Shown: positions 17,365-26,881, numbered from the stretch's first letter. The stretch: 58,257 nucleotides of DNA from Clostridiales bacterium DTU073 (GCA_001512665.1 LFSF01000049.1:1-58257); one strand, 5' to 3'. Made by a program: numbers and translations. The notes: generated from the letters alone by a model not told the origin.

Positions 17365-17484
17365 ATATATTTCTCCTTTTTTTATTTGTTATATTCAATT
17401 GGTTGCTATTTTATTATTTGTTAAAAATATCAACTCATATTTATGGTAATTTATACAATTATTAAGTAATAGTTATAACAAAAT

Positions 17485-17525
17485 AGGGTACTAACACTAA
17501 AAAAAATATTAAGTGTCAGTACCCT
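17485..17525 (-). terminator. Terminator of ppdK
   Basis: A 14-bp stem (17485-17498 with 17512-17525). The one A-C mismatch on plus becomes a G-U wobble on minus, supporting minus-strand use. It is followed by a T-rich stretch and shares its core with the hairpin at 16703-16748. Confidence 0.75.
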
Positions 17526-17609
17526 CATTCTATTTTTTATTAGAAATTCTTAAAGCCTTAACACATGAAGTCTAATAAGCTTTATCTATATTTTTTAGCC
17601 TTACCTCGA

Positions 17610-20258
17610 TTAATCTTTATTGATAATCGCCGCTTGAGCGGCAGCTAACCGGGCAATAGGTACGCGGAATGGTGAGCAGCTAACAAAATCCAAATTGATT
17701 AAATGACAGAACTCTACAGAATTAGGATCTCCACCATGCTCTCCACAAATACCAATTAACAAATCTTTCTTTGTGGACCGACCTTTCGTAACAGCCAGTT
17801 GCATTAATTGACCAACACCGTCCCGATCAATTACCATGAAAGGATTCTCTTTAAGAATCTTTTTCTCGAGATAAGGTGTCATAAATTTACCTTCAGCATC
17901 ATCACGACTAAAACCTAAAGTAGTTTGAGTTAAATCATTTGTACCAAAGGAGAAGAAATCTGCAGCTTCAGCAAGCTCATGAGCAGTCAGACAAGCACGT
18001 GGCAATTCAATCATAGTTCCGACAAAGTATTCAAATTTAATGTTGGTTTCTGCCATCACTTCTTCGGCTACTTTTTCTATTTCACCTCTTAAGAATGTTA
18101 ATTCATTTCTGTCTATTACTAAAGGAATTTCTACTTCAGGGATAACAACGACTCCTTCTTTTACTAAACGCGCACAAGCTTGGAAAATAGCTCTGGCTTG
18201 CATCCGATAAATCTCAGGATAAGTGACCCCTAAACGGCAACCTCTGTGTCCCAGCATTGGGTTGAATTCATGTAAGCTTCTAGCTTTCATCAGTAAATTT
18301 TCTTTTTCCGCTATATCCTTCGGATCAGCATTCCTATGTTTCATTTCCACAATTTCAATAGCTAATTCTTCTGTATCAGGAAGGAATTCATGTAAAGGCG
18401 GGTCTAAAAGACGAATTGTTACGGGGAAACCATCCATAGCCTTTAATATTCCATAAAAATCTTCTTCTTGGATCGGCAAGAGTTTATTCAAGGCTTCTTG
18501 TCTCTGTTCCAAGGTTTCTGATAAAATCATTTTCTGCACAATGGGAATACGATCCGGAGCCATAAACATGTGCTCGGTCCGACACAAACCAATTCCTTCT
18601 GCACCAAATTCGCGAGCTTTTGCAGCATCAGCAGGAGTATCAGCATTAGTACGAACACCTAATCTTTTTACTTCATCAGCCCATGTAAGTAATTTCTGGA
18701 ATTCACCACTTAATGCGGGATCAATAAGTTTTGCCTCTCCTAACATCACCCGACCGGTACTTCCATCCAGAGAAATAACGTCACCCTCTTTAAGGACTAA
18801 GTCTTTTATCTGAATTTGTCCAGCCTCAAAATCTATTTTTATGCTTTCACAACCACAAACACAACATTTACCCATACCACGTGCTACCACTGCAGCGTGA
18901 CTGGTCATCCCGCCTCTACTGGTTAGAACACCTTGTGCAGCCACAATTCCATGTATATCATCCGGGGTTGTCTCTGTACTTACTAAGATTACCTTTTTAC
19001 CTTCTTTACCCAACTCTTCTGCTTTATCCGCATTTAAGACAATCGCTCCGGAAGCCGCTCCCGGCGAAGCAGGAAGTCCTTGAGCCACAACATTCAACTT
19101 AGCAATAGGATCAATTCTCCTGTGTAATAATTGATTCAAAGAACTGGGTTCAACTCTTAATAATGCTTCTTCTTTAGAAATCAAGCCTTCTTCATGCATA
19201 TCAACGGCGACTTTAACCGCAGCGTGCGCTGTCCTCTTGCCGCTTCTTGTCTGGAGAATATAAAGTTTACCTTGTTCGATTGTAAACTCAATATCTTGCA
19301 TATCACGATAATGATTTTCCAAAGTATTGCAGATCTCAACAAATTGGGCATATATCTCAGGAGATTCCTTCTCTAAATCACTGATCGGATGAGGTGTACG
19401 AATTCCGGCTACAACATCCTCGCCTTGTGCATTCATTAGGTATTCTCCATAGATTTTCTTTTCCCCCGTAGATGGATTACGTGTGAAAGCAACTCCGGTC
19501 CCCGAATCATCTCCTGTATTACCAAAAACCATCGTCTGAACATTAACGGCTGTGCCTAAATCATCAGGGATGCGATTGATTTTCCGATAAACTTCAGCCC
19601 GAGGATTATACCATGACGCAAAAACCGCCCTAACAGCCATCATTAGTTGTTCTTTAGGATCAGTTGGGAATGAACGACCTGTTTTTTCTTGTACAATAGC
19701 TTTATATTTTTCGATCAACTTTTCTAAATCTGCGGCGCTCAAATCCTTATCTACACTTACACCTGCTTCTTCTTTAACTTGGTCTATCGCCTTCTCAAAA
19801 AGACTATGTTCAACTTCCATAACAACATTAGCAAACATTTGAATAAAACGTCTATAGCAATCCAAAACAAAACGACGATTGTTGGTAGATTTAATCAGAC
19901 CGGCCATAGTATCTTCATTAAGACCTAAATTAAGTATAGTATCCATCATACCCGGCATAGAAACCGGAGCACCGGAACGAACTGAAACAAGCAGAGGATT
20001 AGTGGAATCTCCAAATTTTTTACCGGTTTCTTTTTCAACGTCGGAAAGTTTTTCCCAGATTTCTTCTTCTAATCCTTTAGGTAATTTTTCGCCCTGTTTG
20101 AAATATTCCTTACAAGCTTCCGTGGTAATGGTTAAACCAGGTGGCACAGGTAAACCAATGCTTTTCATTTCGGCGAGGTTCGCACCTTTACCACCCAATA
20201 AAGCTTTCATCTCTGCCTTCCCTTCGTTAAATAGGAACACATACTTAGTTTTACTCAC
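17610..20258 (-). CDS. ppdK: Pyruvate, phosphate dikinase
   Basis: Interconverts pyruvate, ATP and phosphate with phosphoenolpyruvate, AMP and pyrophosphate; in anaerobes it serves glycolysis or gluconeogenesis. The N-terminal ATP-grasp domain has the GGKGANLAEM start and SVRSGAPVSMPGMMDT. The central phosphohistidine domain has the catalytic His in TSRGGMTSHAAVVARGMG. The C-terminal PEP barrel has the GICGEHGGDP loop with the catalytic Cys. 882 residues is the usual length. I chose the GTG at 20258, six bases after GAGGTGG, rather than the GTG at 20273. ccpN lies 45 bases upstream and is probably cotranscribed. Confidence 0.97.
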   Translation of the reverse strand: MSKTKYVFLFNEGKAEMKALLGGKGANLAEMKSIGLPVPPGLTITTEACKEYFKQGEKLPKGLEEEIWEKLSDVEKETGKKFGDSTNPLLVSVRSGAPVSMPGMMDTILNLGLNEDTMAGLIKSTNNRRFVLDCYRRFIQMFANVVMEVEHSLFEKAIDQVKEEAGVSVDKDLSAADLEKLIEKYKAIVQEKTGRSFPTDPKEQLMMAVRAVFASWYNPRAEVYRKINRIPDDLGTAVNVQTMVFGNTGDDSGTGVAFTRNPSTGEKKIYGEYLMNAQGEDVVAGIRTPHPISDLEKESPEIYAQFVEICNTLENHYRDMQDIEFTIEQGKLYILQTRSGKRTAHAAVKVAVDMHEEGLISKEEALLRVEPSSLNQLLHRRIDPIAKLNVVAQGLPASPGAASGAIVLNADKAEELGKEGKKVILVSTETTPDDIHGIVAAQGVLTSRGGMTSHAAVVARGMGKCCVCGCESIKIDFEAGQIQIKDLVLKEGDVISLDGSTGRVMLGEAKLIDPALSGEFQKLLTWADEVKRLGVRTNADTPADAAKAREFGAEGIGLCRTEHMFMAPDRIPIVQKMILSETLEQRQEALNKLLPIQEEDFYGILKAMDGFPVTIRLLDPPLHEFLPDTEELAIEIVEMKHRNADPKDIAEKENLLMKARSLHEFNPMLGHRGCRLGVTYPEIYRMQARAIFQACARLVKEGVVVIPEVEIPLVIDRNELTFLRGEIEKVAEEVMAETNIKFEYFVGTMIELPRACLTAHELAEAADFFSFGTNDLTQTTLGFSRDDAEGKFMTPYLEKKILKENPFMVIDRDGVGQLMQLAVTKGRSTKKDLLIGICGEHGGDPNSVEFCHLINLDFVSCSPFRVPIARLAAAQAAIINKD

Positions 20259-20303
20259 ACTTATCCACCTCACTATTAATTTAAATAAAGCTGCTAAAAA
20301 AAA

Positions 20304-20957
20304 TTATAAATCGTTAAGTCCCATTTGTACATATGCCAACGTAATATTAGTCTTAGTAATTCTACCTATTACTTCTAAGCCTTCCCGCCCATTATAGAAT
20401 GCGGGTTTAACTACCGGAAGGGAATCGATCTCATGATCTACCAGTTTCTTAGCTGCACTCCATAAAGAATCATCTGCATTAATCGAAACAACATTAGGCA
20501 TTCTTGTCATCACAATATTGATTGGTATTTTATGAATATCTGCCTGACCTAGAACAATTTTTAATAAATCTTTACGGGAAACAACTCCTTCTAAAATTCC
20601 GCCTTCACTAGTGATATACAGAGAACCTACATCATTCTGAAATAAATTAACAATAGCATCATAAACAGTTACACCCTCATCAACAACAACCGGCGCTGAC
20701 ATCCAATCTTTAACTTTAAGATTCTTTACATATTCCGTTACTTGAGAAACCAGTCTTTTTCCCGTGTAATAATAACCAACTCTAGGACGCGCCTCTAAAA
20801 AACCACATTTAGTCAAAAAAGCAAAATCTGGTCGCAGGGTGGACCTAACTACACCCAAGATGTCAGCAATATCCTCCCCAATAATCGGGCCCTTTTCCTG
20901 AACAATTTTCAGAATCTGCTCCTGGCGCTCCGTTAATTGAATCTTAATCACCTCCAT
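20304..20957 (-). CDS. ccpN: CcpN/YqzB-type HTH-CBS transcriptional regulator
   Basis: N-terminal winged HTH (QLTERQEQILKIVQEKGPIIGEDIADILG, then RSTLRPDFAFL), followed by two CBS domains (about 80-140 and 145-215) that in CcpN sense ATP/ADP. In Bacillus CcpN represses gluconeogenic genes; here the gene immediately precedes ppdK, so autoregulation plus control of ppdK is likely. The usual neighbour ppsR (DUF299 kinase/pyrophosphorylase) is absent. The start is uncertain: the ATG at 20957 has no ribosome site, whereas a near-perfect GGAGGTGAT lies inside the frame, eight bases before an ATT codon at 20942. Translation may therefore start at AUU. Confidence 0.9.
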   Translation of the reverse strand: MEVIKIQLTERQEQILKIVQEKGPIIGEDIADILGVVRSTLRPDFAFLTKCGFLEARPRVGYYYTGKRLVSQVTEYVKNLKVKDWMSAPVVVDEGVTVYDAIVNLFQNDVGSLYITSEGGILEGVVSRKDLLKIVLGQADIHKIPINIVMTRMPNVVSINADDSLWSAAKKLVDHEIDSLPVVKPAFYNGREGLEVIGRITKTNITLAYVQMGLNDL

Positions 20958-21092
20958 ATTATTTTATTGTGTTATACTTTTTAAGTTTTTTATCTAATAA
21001 TGTTACACTATTTATTATTTTAATACATACTTATCATTTTTGAAAGTAAAAATAGCTATATTTTTTGAAAACCAACTTTATATTTTATGGAA

Positions 21093-23165
21093 TTACACAA
21101 TTTTACTTAGATCTCCCACTTTTTGTGTCAAATTAACTAAACACCTTAACAGACCCAAACGATTATTACGTACCTTATCATCCTCACACATCACCATAAC
21201 AGCAGTGAAAAAATCATTAACATAACCGGTTAGAGTAGAAAGTTCATTAATCACTTCAGTAAAATTTCTTTGTGTAAGAAAAGGATTAAGCTTTTCTTCA
21301 GTTCTTGCTAATGCTTCATAAAGCAGTTTCTCTGTATCATCCTCAAAATAACTGGGGTCAATTTTTCCACCGGAGTTCTTTTTGGATAAGTTATAAGCTC
21401 GCGTAAATATAGTTAATAATTCTTTAAATTCCGTTTCATCCTTCATGCGACTTAGAACTTCCGCTCTCTTCAATGTGGTAAGTAAATCCCCGTTTTCCAC
21501 AGCAAGTACGGCATCTATTACATCATATTTATGTTCTTTTTCTGTTAGAATATTTTTTATCCGTGCTTGGAAAAAATCTCTAATTTTATCAACTGTTTCT
21601 TGTCCAAGGTTTGCTGAAGGAACAATTCCTTGATAATTAGCTAAAGCTATTTCTGTCAATTCGTTAAGATTTAATTCAAACTGATGCTCTAAAATAATCA
21701 GACAGACCCCTAAGGCCTGACGCCTCAAAGCGTAGGGATCTTGCGATCCGGTAGGTTCTATGCCAATAGCAAAACATCCGACTAAAGTATCCATTTTATC
21801 CGCGATACTTACTAGCGCTCCCTCTAAACTTGCCGGTAGATCATCTCCGGCATAACGAGGCTGATAATGTTCTAAAATCGCCTGTGCTACCGCTTGGTCT
21901 TCTCCTGATTCAAGAGCATAATAACGCCCCATAATTCCTTGAAGTTCCGGGAATTCACCCACCATATTTGTCACCAAATCAGCTTTAGCTAACTGAGCAG
22001 CACGACAAGCTTTTTGGGTAAGAGTACAATCCAGCTGTAACTTTTCAGCAAGCCGAGAAACTATATTCACGACCCGCTCCGTTTTTTGCGCAACCGTACC
22101 TAAGCTTTCTTGAAAAACAATCTTCTCGAGACGCGGCAAATAATCTTCCAACTTAGTTTTTAAATCCTCTTCCCAGAAAAAGCGTGCATCTGCTAATCTA
22201 GCTTTTAACACCTTCTCATTTCCTGCGCGCACAAGATCCAGATATTCAGAATTTCCATTACGCACAGTGATAAAACGATTTAGAAGATTGCCCTCCTGAT
22301 TGCGCACAGGGAAATAGCGTTGATGCTCCCGCATAGGAGTTATAATAACTTCCTCGGGCAAACTCAAATATTCGGCAGAAAAACTACCAACTAAAGCTGT
22401 AGGCCATTCAAGTAAAAAAACTACTTCCTCTAACAATTTCTCGTCTTCTTGTAACTTGCCTTGAATTTTATCGGCTTCAGCCTGAATCTGCCGCCAGCAC
22501 TCTGCTTTTCTGACGTCTTGGTCTACCAAGACATAATTATCCTTTAATTGTGCCTCATAAGTAAGCGGATGCTCGATCACAATTTGTTGTTCACCTAAAA
22601 AGCGATGTCCTCTGGTAATTCTGTCAGCATGTAGCCCCACCATTTCTATAGGAATTATCTGTTCATCCAGAAGGGAAACCAACCAACGAATAGGACGGGC
22701 AAAACGCATTTCATGTGCACCCCAACGCATAGGTTTGGGAAAATTAATTTCTTTAATCAGCTGAGGTACAATTTCCGCAAGAACTTCCGCAGTTGGTCTA
22801 CCTTTTGTCTCTTTCAAGGCATAGACATATTCGCCATTCTCTGAATCTCTCACCACTAAATCTTCTACAGAAACACCTTGAGAGCGGGCAAAACCTAAAG
22901 CAGCCTTAGTCGGTTGACCTAAAGAATCAAAAGCCGCTTTTTTCGCCGGTCCACGTACCTCAAGACGCAAATCTTCTTCCTTATCAGCCATACCCTCAAC
23001 TATAAGCGCCAAACGACGGGGCGTTCCCATTGTACGAATACTATCAAATTTTATCCTTTGTTTTTGTAACTTATTTACCGCTAATTCTTTTAATTGCGCT
23101 AAAGCCCCGGTCATAAATTTTGCCGGGATTTCTTCAGTCCCGATTTCTAATAAATAATCTGCCAT
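21093..23165 (-). CDS. glyS: Glycyl-tRNA synthetase beta subunit
   Basis: Beta chain of the bacterial alpha2beta2 glycyl-tRNA synthetase. The N-terminus has the family start YLLEIGTEEIPAKFM. The middle contains KMRWGAHEMRFARPIRWLV and the HD-like MREHQRYFPV region, and the C-terminal part carries the tRNA-binding DALR-like helices. The 690 residues match the family. The start is ATG at 23165 after GGGGGT, overlapping no more than the glyQ stop region. glyQ and glyS are contiguous and controlled by one T-box. Confidence 0.97.
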   Translation of the reverse strand: MADYLLEIGTEEIPAKFMTGALAQLKELAVNKLQKQRIKFDSIRTMGTPRRLALIVEGMADKEEDLRLEVRGPAKKAAFDSLGQPTKAALGFARSQGVSVEDLVVRDSENGEYVYALKETKGRPTAEVLAEIVPQLIKEINFPKPMRWGAHEMRFARPIRWLVSLLDEQIIPIEMVGLHADRITRGHRFLGEQQIVIEHPLTYEAQLKDNYVLVDQDVRKAECWRQIQAEADKIQGKLQEDEKLLEEVVFLLEWPTALVGSFSAEYLSLPEEVIITPMREHQRYFPVRNQEGNLLNRFITVRNGNSEYLDLVRAGNEKVLKARLADARFFWEEDLKTKLEDYLPRLEKIVFQESLGTVAQKTERVVNIVSRLAEKLQLDCTLTQKACRAAQLAKADLVTNMVGEFPELQGIMGRYYALESGEDQAVAQAILEHYQPRYAGDDLPASLEGALVSIADKMDTLVGCFAIGIEPTGSQDPYALRRQALGVCLIILEHQFELNLNELTEIALANYQGIVPSANLGQETVDKIRDFFQARIKNILTEKEHKYDVIDAVLAVENGDLLTTLKRAEVLSRMKDETEFKELLTIFTRAYNLSKKNSGGKIDPSYFEDDTEKLLYEALARTEEKLNPFLTQRNFTEVINELSTLTGYVNDFFTAVMVMCEDDKVRNNRLGLLRCLVNLTQKVGDLSKIV

Positions 23166-23168
23166 CAA

Positions 23169-24053
23169 TTATACCCCCTGTTCCTTTCCCTTTATTAAGG
23201 GATACCCTAAAGATTCCCGTTGCTCAACATAGGCTTGAGCACATAACCGCGCCATATTTCTCACTCTGGCAATAAAACTGGTCCTTTCCGTAACACTAAT
23301 TGCACCACGGGCATCAAGAAGATTAAAAGTATGGGAACACTTTAAAACATAATCATAAGCAGGTTGTACCAGTTTCTTTTCTACTAAGCGCAATGCTTCC
23401 TGTTCATAAGCATCAAAAAGTTTAAATAACAAATCCGTATCTGCAACTTCAAAATTATAATGGGAATAATCTACTTCTGTCTGATGATGAATATCTCCAT
23501 AAGTTATCCCCTTAACCCATTCAATGTCATAAACATTTTCTTTCCCTTGAATAAACATGGCGATACGTTCCAAGCCATAAGTTAATTCTGCACATACAGG
23601 ATGACAGTCAATTCCTCCACACTGTTGAAAATAAGTAAACTGTGTTACCTCCATACCATCTAACCAAACTTCCCAGCCTAACCCCCAAGCACCTAATGTT
23701 GGAGATTCCCAATTGTCCTCCACAAAACGCAAGTCATGTTCTAGCAGATTAATACCCAATTCTTTCAGACTATCTAAATACAATTCCTGCACATTATCCG
23801 GAGAAGGTTTTAAAATAACCTGATACTGATAATAGTGCTGCAGACGATTAGGATTCTCCCCATAACGTCCGTCTGTGGGACGACGGGAGGGCTCGACATA
23901 AGCCACATTCCACGGCTCAGGTCCCAATGCCCTTAAAAAAGTGGCCGGATTCATTGTCCCTGCACCTTTTTCCAAATCATAAGGTTGTTGAATAATACAA
24001 CCTTGCTCTCCCCAAAACTTATTCAAAGCTAAGATTATTTCTTGGAAATTCAT
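23169..24053 (-). CDS. glyQ: Glycyl-tRNA synthetase alpha subunit
   Basis: Catalytic alpha chain of alpha2beta2 glycyl-tRNA synthetase (class II). Motifs are evident: [30 protein letters not shown], the [17 protein letters not shown] motif 2, and the FTYFQQCGG and [16 protein letters not shown] motif 3. The 294 residues are standard. The ATG follows TAGGAGTG. It is preceded by a complete glycine T-box leader with terminator. Confidence 0.98.
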   Translation of the reverse strand: MNFQEIILALNKFWGEQGCIIQQPYDLEKGAGTMNPATFLRALGPEPWNVAYVEPSRRPTDGRYGENPNRLQHYYQYQVILKPSPDNVQELYLDSLKELGINLLEHDLRFVEDNWESPTLGAWGLGWEVWLDGMEVTQFTYFQQCGGIDCHPVCAELTYGLERIAMFIQGKENVYDIEWVKGITYGDIHHQTEVDYSHYNFEVADTDLLFKLFDAYEQEALRLVEKKLVQPAYDYVLKCSHTFNLLDARGAISVTERTSFIARVRNMARLCAQAYVEQRESLGYPLIKGKEQGV

Positions 24054-24099
24054 TTAAATCACACTCCTACTTTATATACCATAAATAAAATTAAAATAT

Positions 24100-24300
24100 A
24101 AAAAACCTCTCTCCCAGCAGCCTAAAAGCTGTAGGGACGAGAGGTTATTCCCGCGGTTCCACCCTGCTTGGTCAAAAACAGACCCTCTTTGTATGCCTTT
24201 ACTTGGTTCAGGGCGCCTTTTCCCTACTTCACACACCAGGCTTTCACCCTCCCCGGCTCGCTATAGTTGTTAACGTAAGTACTCTTCCCTTCATCACCAT
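24100..24300 (-). promoter_or_regulatory. T-box riboswitch (glycine) of glyQS
   Basis: The T-box sequence AGGGTGGAACCGCGGG is complete (reverse complement of about 24150-24165) within an antiterminator, followed by the competing terminator stem at 24106-24144 with a T run. Upstream lie the Stem I elements, including GAGCCGGGGAGGGTGAAAGCCTGG. Uncharged tRNA-Gly binding would allow glyQS expression. A GGC triplet at 24212-24217 is a possible specifier, but I have not fixed it. Confidence 0.95.
24106..24144 (-). terminator. T-box-controlled terminator
   Basis: ACCTCTC...GAGAGGT stem with inner pairs, followed on minus by a T run. It is the alternative structure to the T-box antiterminator. Confidence 0.9.
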
Positions 24301-24346
24301 ATTTAATTAACTTTTAACATTAATTTATCAAAGCAAAAGCTCTTTG

Positions 24347-25279
24347 TCAACTCTCCTGATACGGGTCTGTATGCACTAAAGAATTCACCTTTAATTGCTT
24401 ATTCAATATTTTCTCTACAAAATCCGCAATGTAATGTGACTGCCTTACACTTAACTCCGGTTCAACTTCTATATGCACATTAACATATTTCTTTTGTCCA
24501 TATTGATGTACCTGGATATCATGGATATTTTTTACACCATCAACATTTAAAACAATCTCCTTTACTTCCTGAATAAATTCTTTTGTAGGAGCTTTACCAA
24601 TGATTTCACTGCTGCAATCCCTAATTAACTCCAACCCCGTATATATAATAAGGAAAGAAACTATTATCCCTAATACCGCATCTATGACATAGAAGCCAAA
24701 TTGAGTCATAAATAATGCTACTGCCAGTAACAAAGAAGCTATAGCATCACTACGATGATGCCAGCCATCAGCTATTAGAGACTGAGAATTAATTCTTAAT
24801 CCCAAAAATCGGGCAAAATCAAAGAGCCACTCCTTGATAATCGCTGAAAAGATCAAGACAACAAAAACGGTAAATTTGTAATCTACCGGTTCAGGATTAA
24901 GTAACTTCCCTATGGATTGCTTTAAAAACTCCGCCCCAGCCAAAATAAGGACTGCCGAGACAATAAATGTGGTGACATATTCTGCCCGACCATGTCCAAA
25001 AGGGTGCTCTTCATCCTGCGGCTTTTCCGAGATTTTAAAACCAAGAATAATAGCTATAGAGGTTAGGACATCAGAAAAAGTATGAAAGGCATCGGCAAGT
25101 AAAGAAATACTATTTATCCACAAAGCGCAAATTATTTTCACAACTGCCATTACCATATTAAGAACAATACTAAGCCAACCTTCCAAATAACCATAAGCAG
25201 CACGTACATGTTGATCGCCGGTATTTTCCCACGCCGGAATCATCTTTTTTAAGATGTACTCATTAATTTTTTGAAACAT
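24347..25279 (-). CDS. Cation diffusion facilitator family transporter
   Basis: CDF divalent-metal/proton antiporter, about six membrane helices (residues 25-205) and a cytoplasmic C-terminal dimerisation domain (about 210-300). Metal-site motifs: LLADAFHTFSDVLTS in helix 2 and DGWHHRSDA in helix 5, typical of the manganese/zinc/iron-type clade with DxxxD-like patterns. The metal cannot be told by eye. The start is ATG at 25279 after GGAGGAGC; a TTG at 25294 overlaps that site. The leader of about 240 bases contains a consensus promoter and an attenuator-like terminator, so expression is probably controlled by a metal or other ligand. Confidence 0.93.
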   Translation of the reverse strand: MFQKINEYILKKMIPAWENTGDQHVRAAYGYLEGWLSIVLNMVMAVVKIICALWINSISLLADAFHTFSDVLTSIAIILGFKISEKPQDEEHPFGHGRAEYVTTFIVSAVLILAGAEFLKQSIGKLLNPEPVDYKFTVFVVLIFSAIIKEWLFDFARFLGLRINSQSLIADGWHHRSDAIASLLLAVALFMTQFGFYVIDAVLGIIVSFLIIYTGLELIRDCSSEIIGKAPTKEFIQEVKEIVLNVDGVKNIHDIQVHQYGQKKYVNVHIEVEPELSVRQSHYIADFVEKILNKQLKVNSLVHTDPYQES

Positions 25280-25320
25280 AAAAAGCTCCTCCAAAAAACA
25301 ACAGGATATTATTAAGTATA

Positions 25321-25547
25321 AAAAAACCTATGGAACTTAACAGAAGTCCCACAGGTTTTCCCTGCTGCGTTAATGCCCGACTTCATCACAAGATCTATAA
25401 ACCAACTTTCTACTTTACAAAAAGTATAGTTTTTTATCTTATCTTGTAATGGTCTGCTCTTCATCAAGAAGATTACCTATCCCTCTTGACTGCATCATTT
25501 GCTATAAATATTAATACCTAGTATAACAGCTGTGAAAAAATTGTCAA
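25321..25547 (-). promoter_or_regulatory. Promoter plus attenuator leader of the CDF gene (class unassigned)
   Basis: TTGACA (25542-25547), a 16-base spacer and TATACT (25520-25525) give a strong promoter. About 180 bases of leader then end in a terminator stem (25324-25338 with 25344-25358) and T run, 40 bases before the coding start. GAAGTC (complement of 25379-25384) can pair with GACTTC (complement of 25343-25348) inside the terminator and form an antiterminator. Further stems include CAAGAT/ATCTTG around the middle. This is riboswitch-like, but I do not recognise NiCo, yybP-ykoY, M-box, TPP or preQ1 consensus. Confidence 0.65.
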
Positions 25548-25584
25548 TACCCACTTTCTTGCCTTACCTTAAATATACTATGAG

Positions 25585-26031
25585 CTAATTATCCTGTTCG
25601 TTACTATTTTCTTCCTCCAAAAATTTCAAATCATGGTGTTCGACATTGCCATTCGGACGTACAATTTCCAAGGTGTAATCATTAACAAAAGCCGCAATGG
25701 TTCCAACAACCCCAATTACGGTAAGAATCGGGCTAAGTAAAATCCCACCAACACCAAGAGCTCCAATCGTAGCCGATATTTCCCACACTACCTTATCTTT
25801 CTTTTTTATTCTTACTTTTGTTACATTGCCTTTTTTTATAATATCTTTAATGTAATCTATTAATTTCTGACCCTTTTCCTCAAGTTTATCATCCCATTTT
25901 TTATTAGGCCCCTCCAGATTAATCAGAGCTTGCACAACATCACCGTCTGCTGCTTGTAAGGCCTCTTGAGCCTCTTTATAGGTAACACCTAACCTTTCTC
26001 TGATAATATCTATTTTTTCTAATTCGTCCAT
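25585..26031 (-). CDS. UBA-like/DUF4342 protein
   Basis: The N-terminal about 45 residues form a TS-N/UBA-like three-helix domain (IIRERLGVTYKEAQEALQAADGDVVQALINLEG). After a charged linker the DUF4342 domain follows (VTKVRIKKKDKVVWEISATIGALGVGGILLSP, then a second hydrophobic segment). The DUF4342 fold is thought to be membrane associated and its function is unknown. The ATG follows GGGAGG. It lies 34 bases after recO and is probably cotranscribed with it. Confidence 0.85.
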   Translation of the reverse strand: MDELEKIDIIRERLGVTYKEAQEALQAADGDVVQALINLEGPNKKWDDKLEEKGQKLIDYIKDIIKKGNVTKVRIKKKDKVVWEISATIGALGVGGILLSPILTVIGVVGTIAAFVNDYTLEIVRPNGNVEHHDLKFLEEENSNEQDN

Positions 26032-26065
26032 ATTAAAACCTCCCTATAAATGGTTGTTATAATGT

Positions 26066-26839
26066 TTATTCTACCCTGTTTTTATTGAAAAAAGTATTAT
26101 TCGCCCATATTTCTTTTAAAACACGACGTGACTTAAGAGGATAATCTAACTGATAAATAATGAACCTTTCTAACACATCATCCAATATCTTTAATCCTTC
26201 TCTACTTACTTTCAATCTTTTTAGCATACTTAAATTCATTCTTTGAATTTGCCGCCAAACCTTTAAGGTCTCCGGGGTAAAAAACACAGTGTCCTCTTTC
26301 TTACAACAAGAACATACGACACCTCCTCCTCCCACTGAAAAGAAGACTTTCTGTTCTTCCAACAAAGACCTTCCACAGGAAACGCAACAATCCATATTAG
26401 GCATAAATCCTAAAAGAGAAAGAAGCTTTATTTCCAGTGCCCTGATAATTAATTCATGATGTTCTAACGCCAAAAGATGAAATCCCGCTAAGGCCAGAGT
26501 ATATAATTCGGCATCATTTTGCTCCATAGGAATAAACGAATCCAATAATTCACACCAATAGCATGCTGCCGCCATTGCCTCCATATCATTTCCTACCGTC
26601 GTAAAAGCTTCTAAACACTCACTCTGTGTTACAACATCTAAGTTGCGCCCCTCAGACAAAAGCATTTCATTATGGGTAAATAACTGCACCCCTCCCCGAA
26701 GTCGGCTCTTGGCTTTTCTAACTCCTTTAGCAATAGCACTTATTTTTCCTTTTTTCTGTGTTAGCAAAGTAAGCAGACAATCTGCCTCTCGATATTTTCT
26801 ACTACGTAAAACCAAAGCCTTTGTTTTATACAGGCTCAA
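26066..26839 (-). CDS. recO: DNA repair protein RecO
   Basis: Recombination mediator that loads RecA with RecR and anneals single strands. The N-terminal OB fold begins YKTKALVLRSRKYREADCLLTLLTQKKGKISAIAKGVRK. The central helical domain contains the zinc-binding cysteines CCVSCG and CSCC (about 133-160). The 257 residues fit the family. TTG start after GAGGGG. yqzL lies upstream, as in Bacillus. Confidence 0.95.
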   Translation of the reverse strand: MSLYKTKALVLRSRKYREADCLLTLLTQKKGKISAIAKGVRKAKSRLRGGVQLFTHNEMLLSEGRNLDVVTQSECLEAFTTVGNDMEAMAAACYWCELLDSFIPMEQNDAELYTLALAGFHLLALEHHELIIRALEIKLLSLLGFMPNMDCCVSCGRSLLEEQKVFFSVGGGGVVCSCCKKEDTVFFTPETLKVWRQIQRMNLSMLKRLKVSREGLKILDDVLERFIIYQLDYPLKSRRVLKEIWANNTFFNKNRVE

Positions 26840-26881
26840 GATCTATCCCCTCAATTCACAAATTCCGTTCTCCTCTTATTC

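Noticed and set aside
25340-25385. TPP-riboswitch-like AACGCAGCAGGGAA string in the CDF leader
   Set aside because: The CTGAGA and ACCTGATC elements and the correct order are missing.
25427-25437. ATAAAAAACTA on the minus strand, as in the preQ1-I riboswitch
   Set aside because: The AGAGGTTC...CCCTCT parts of the preQ1-I fold are absent, and the downstream gene is a metal transporter; coincidence is more likely.
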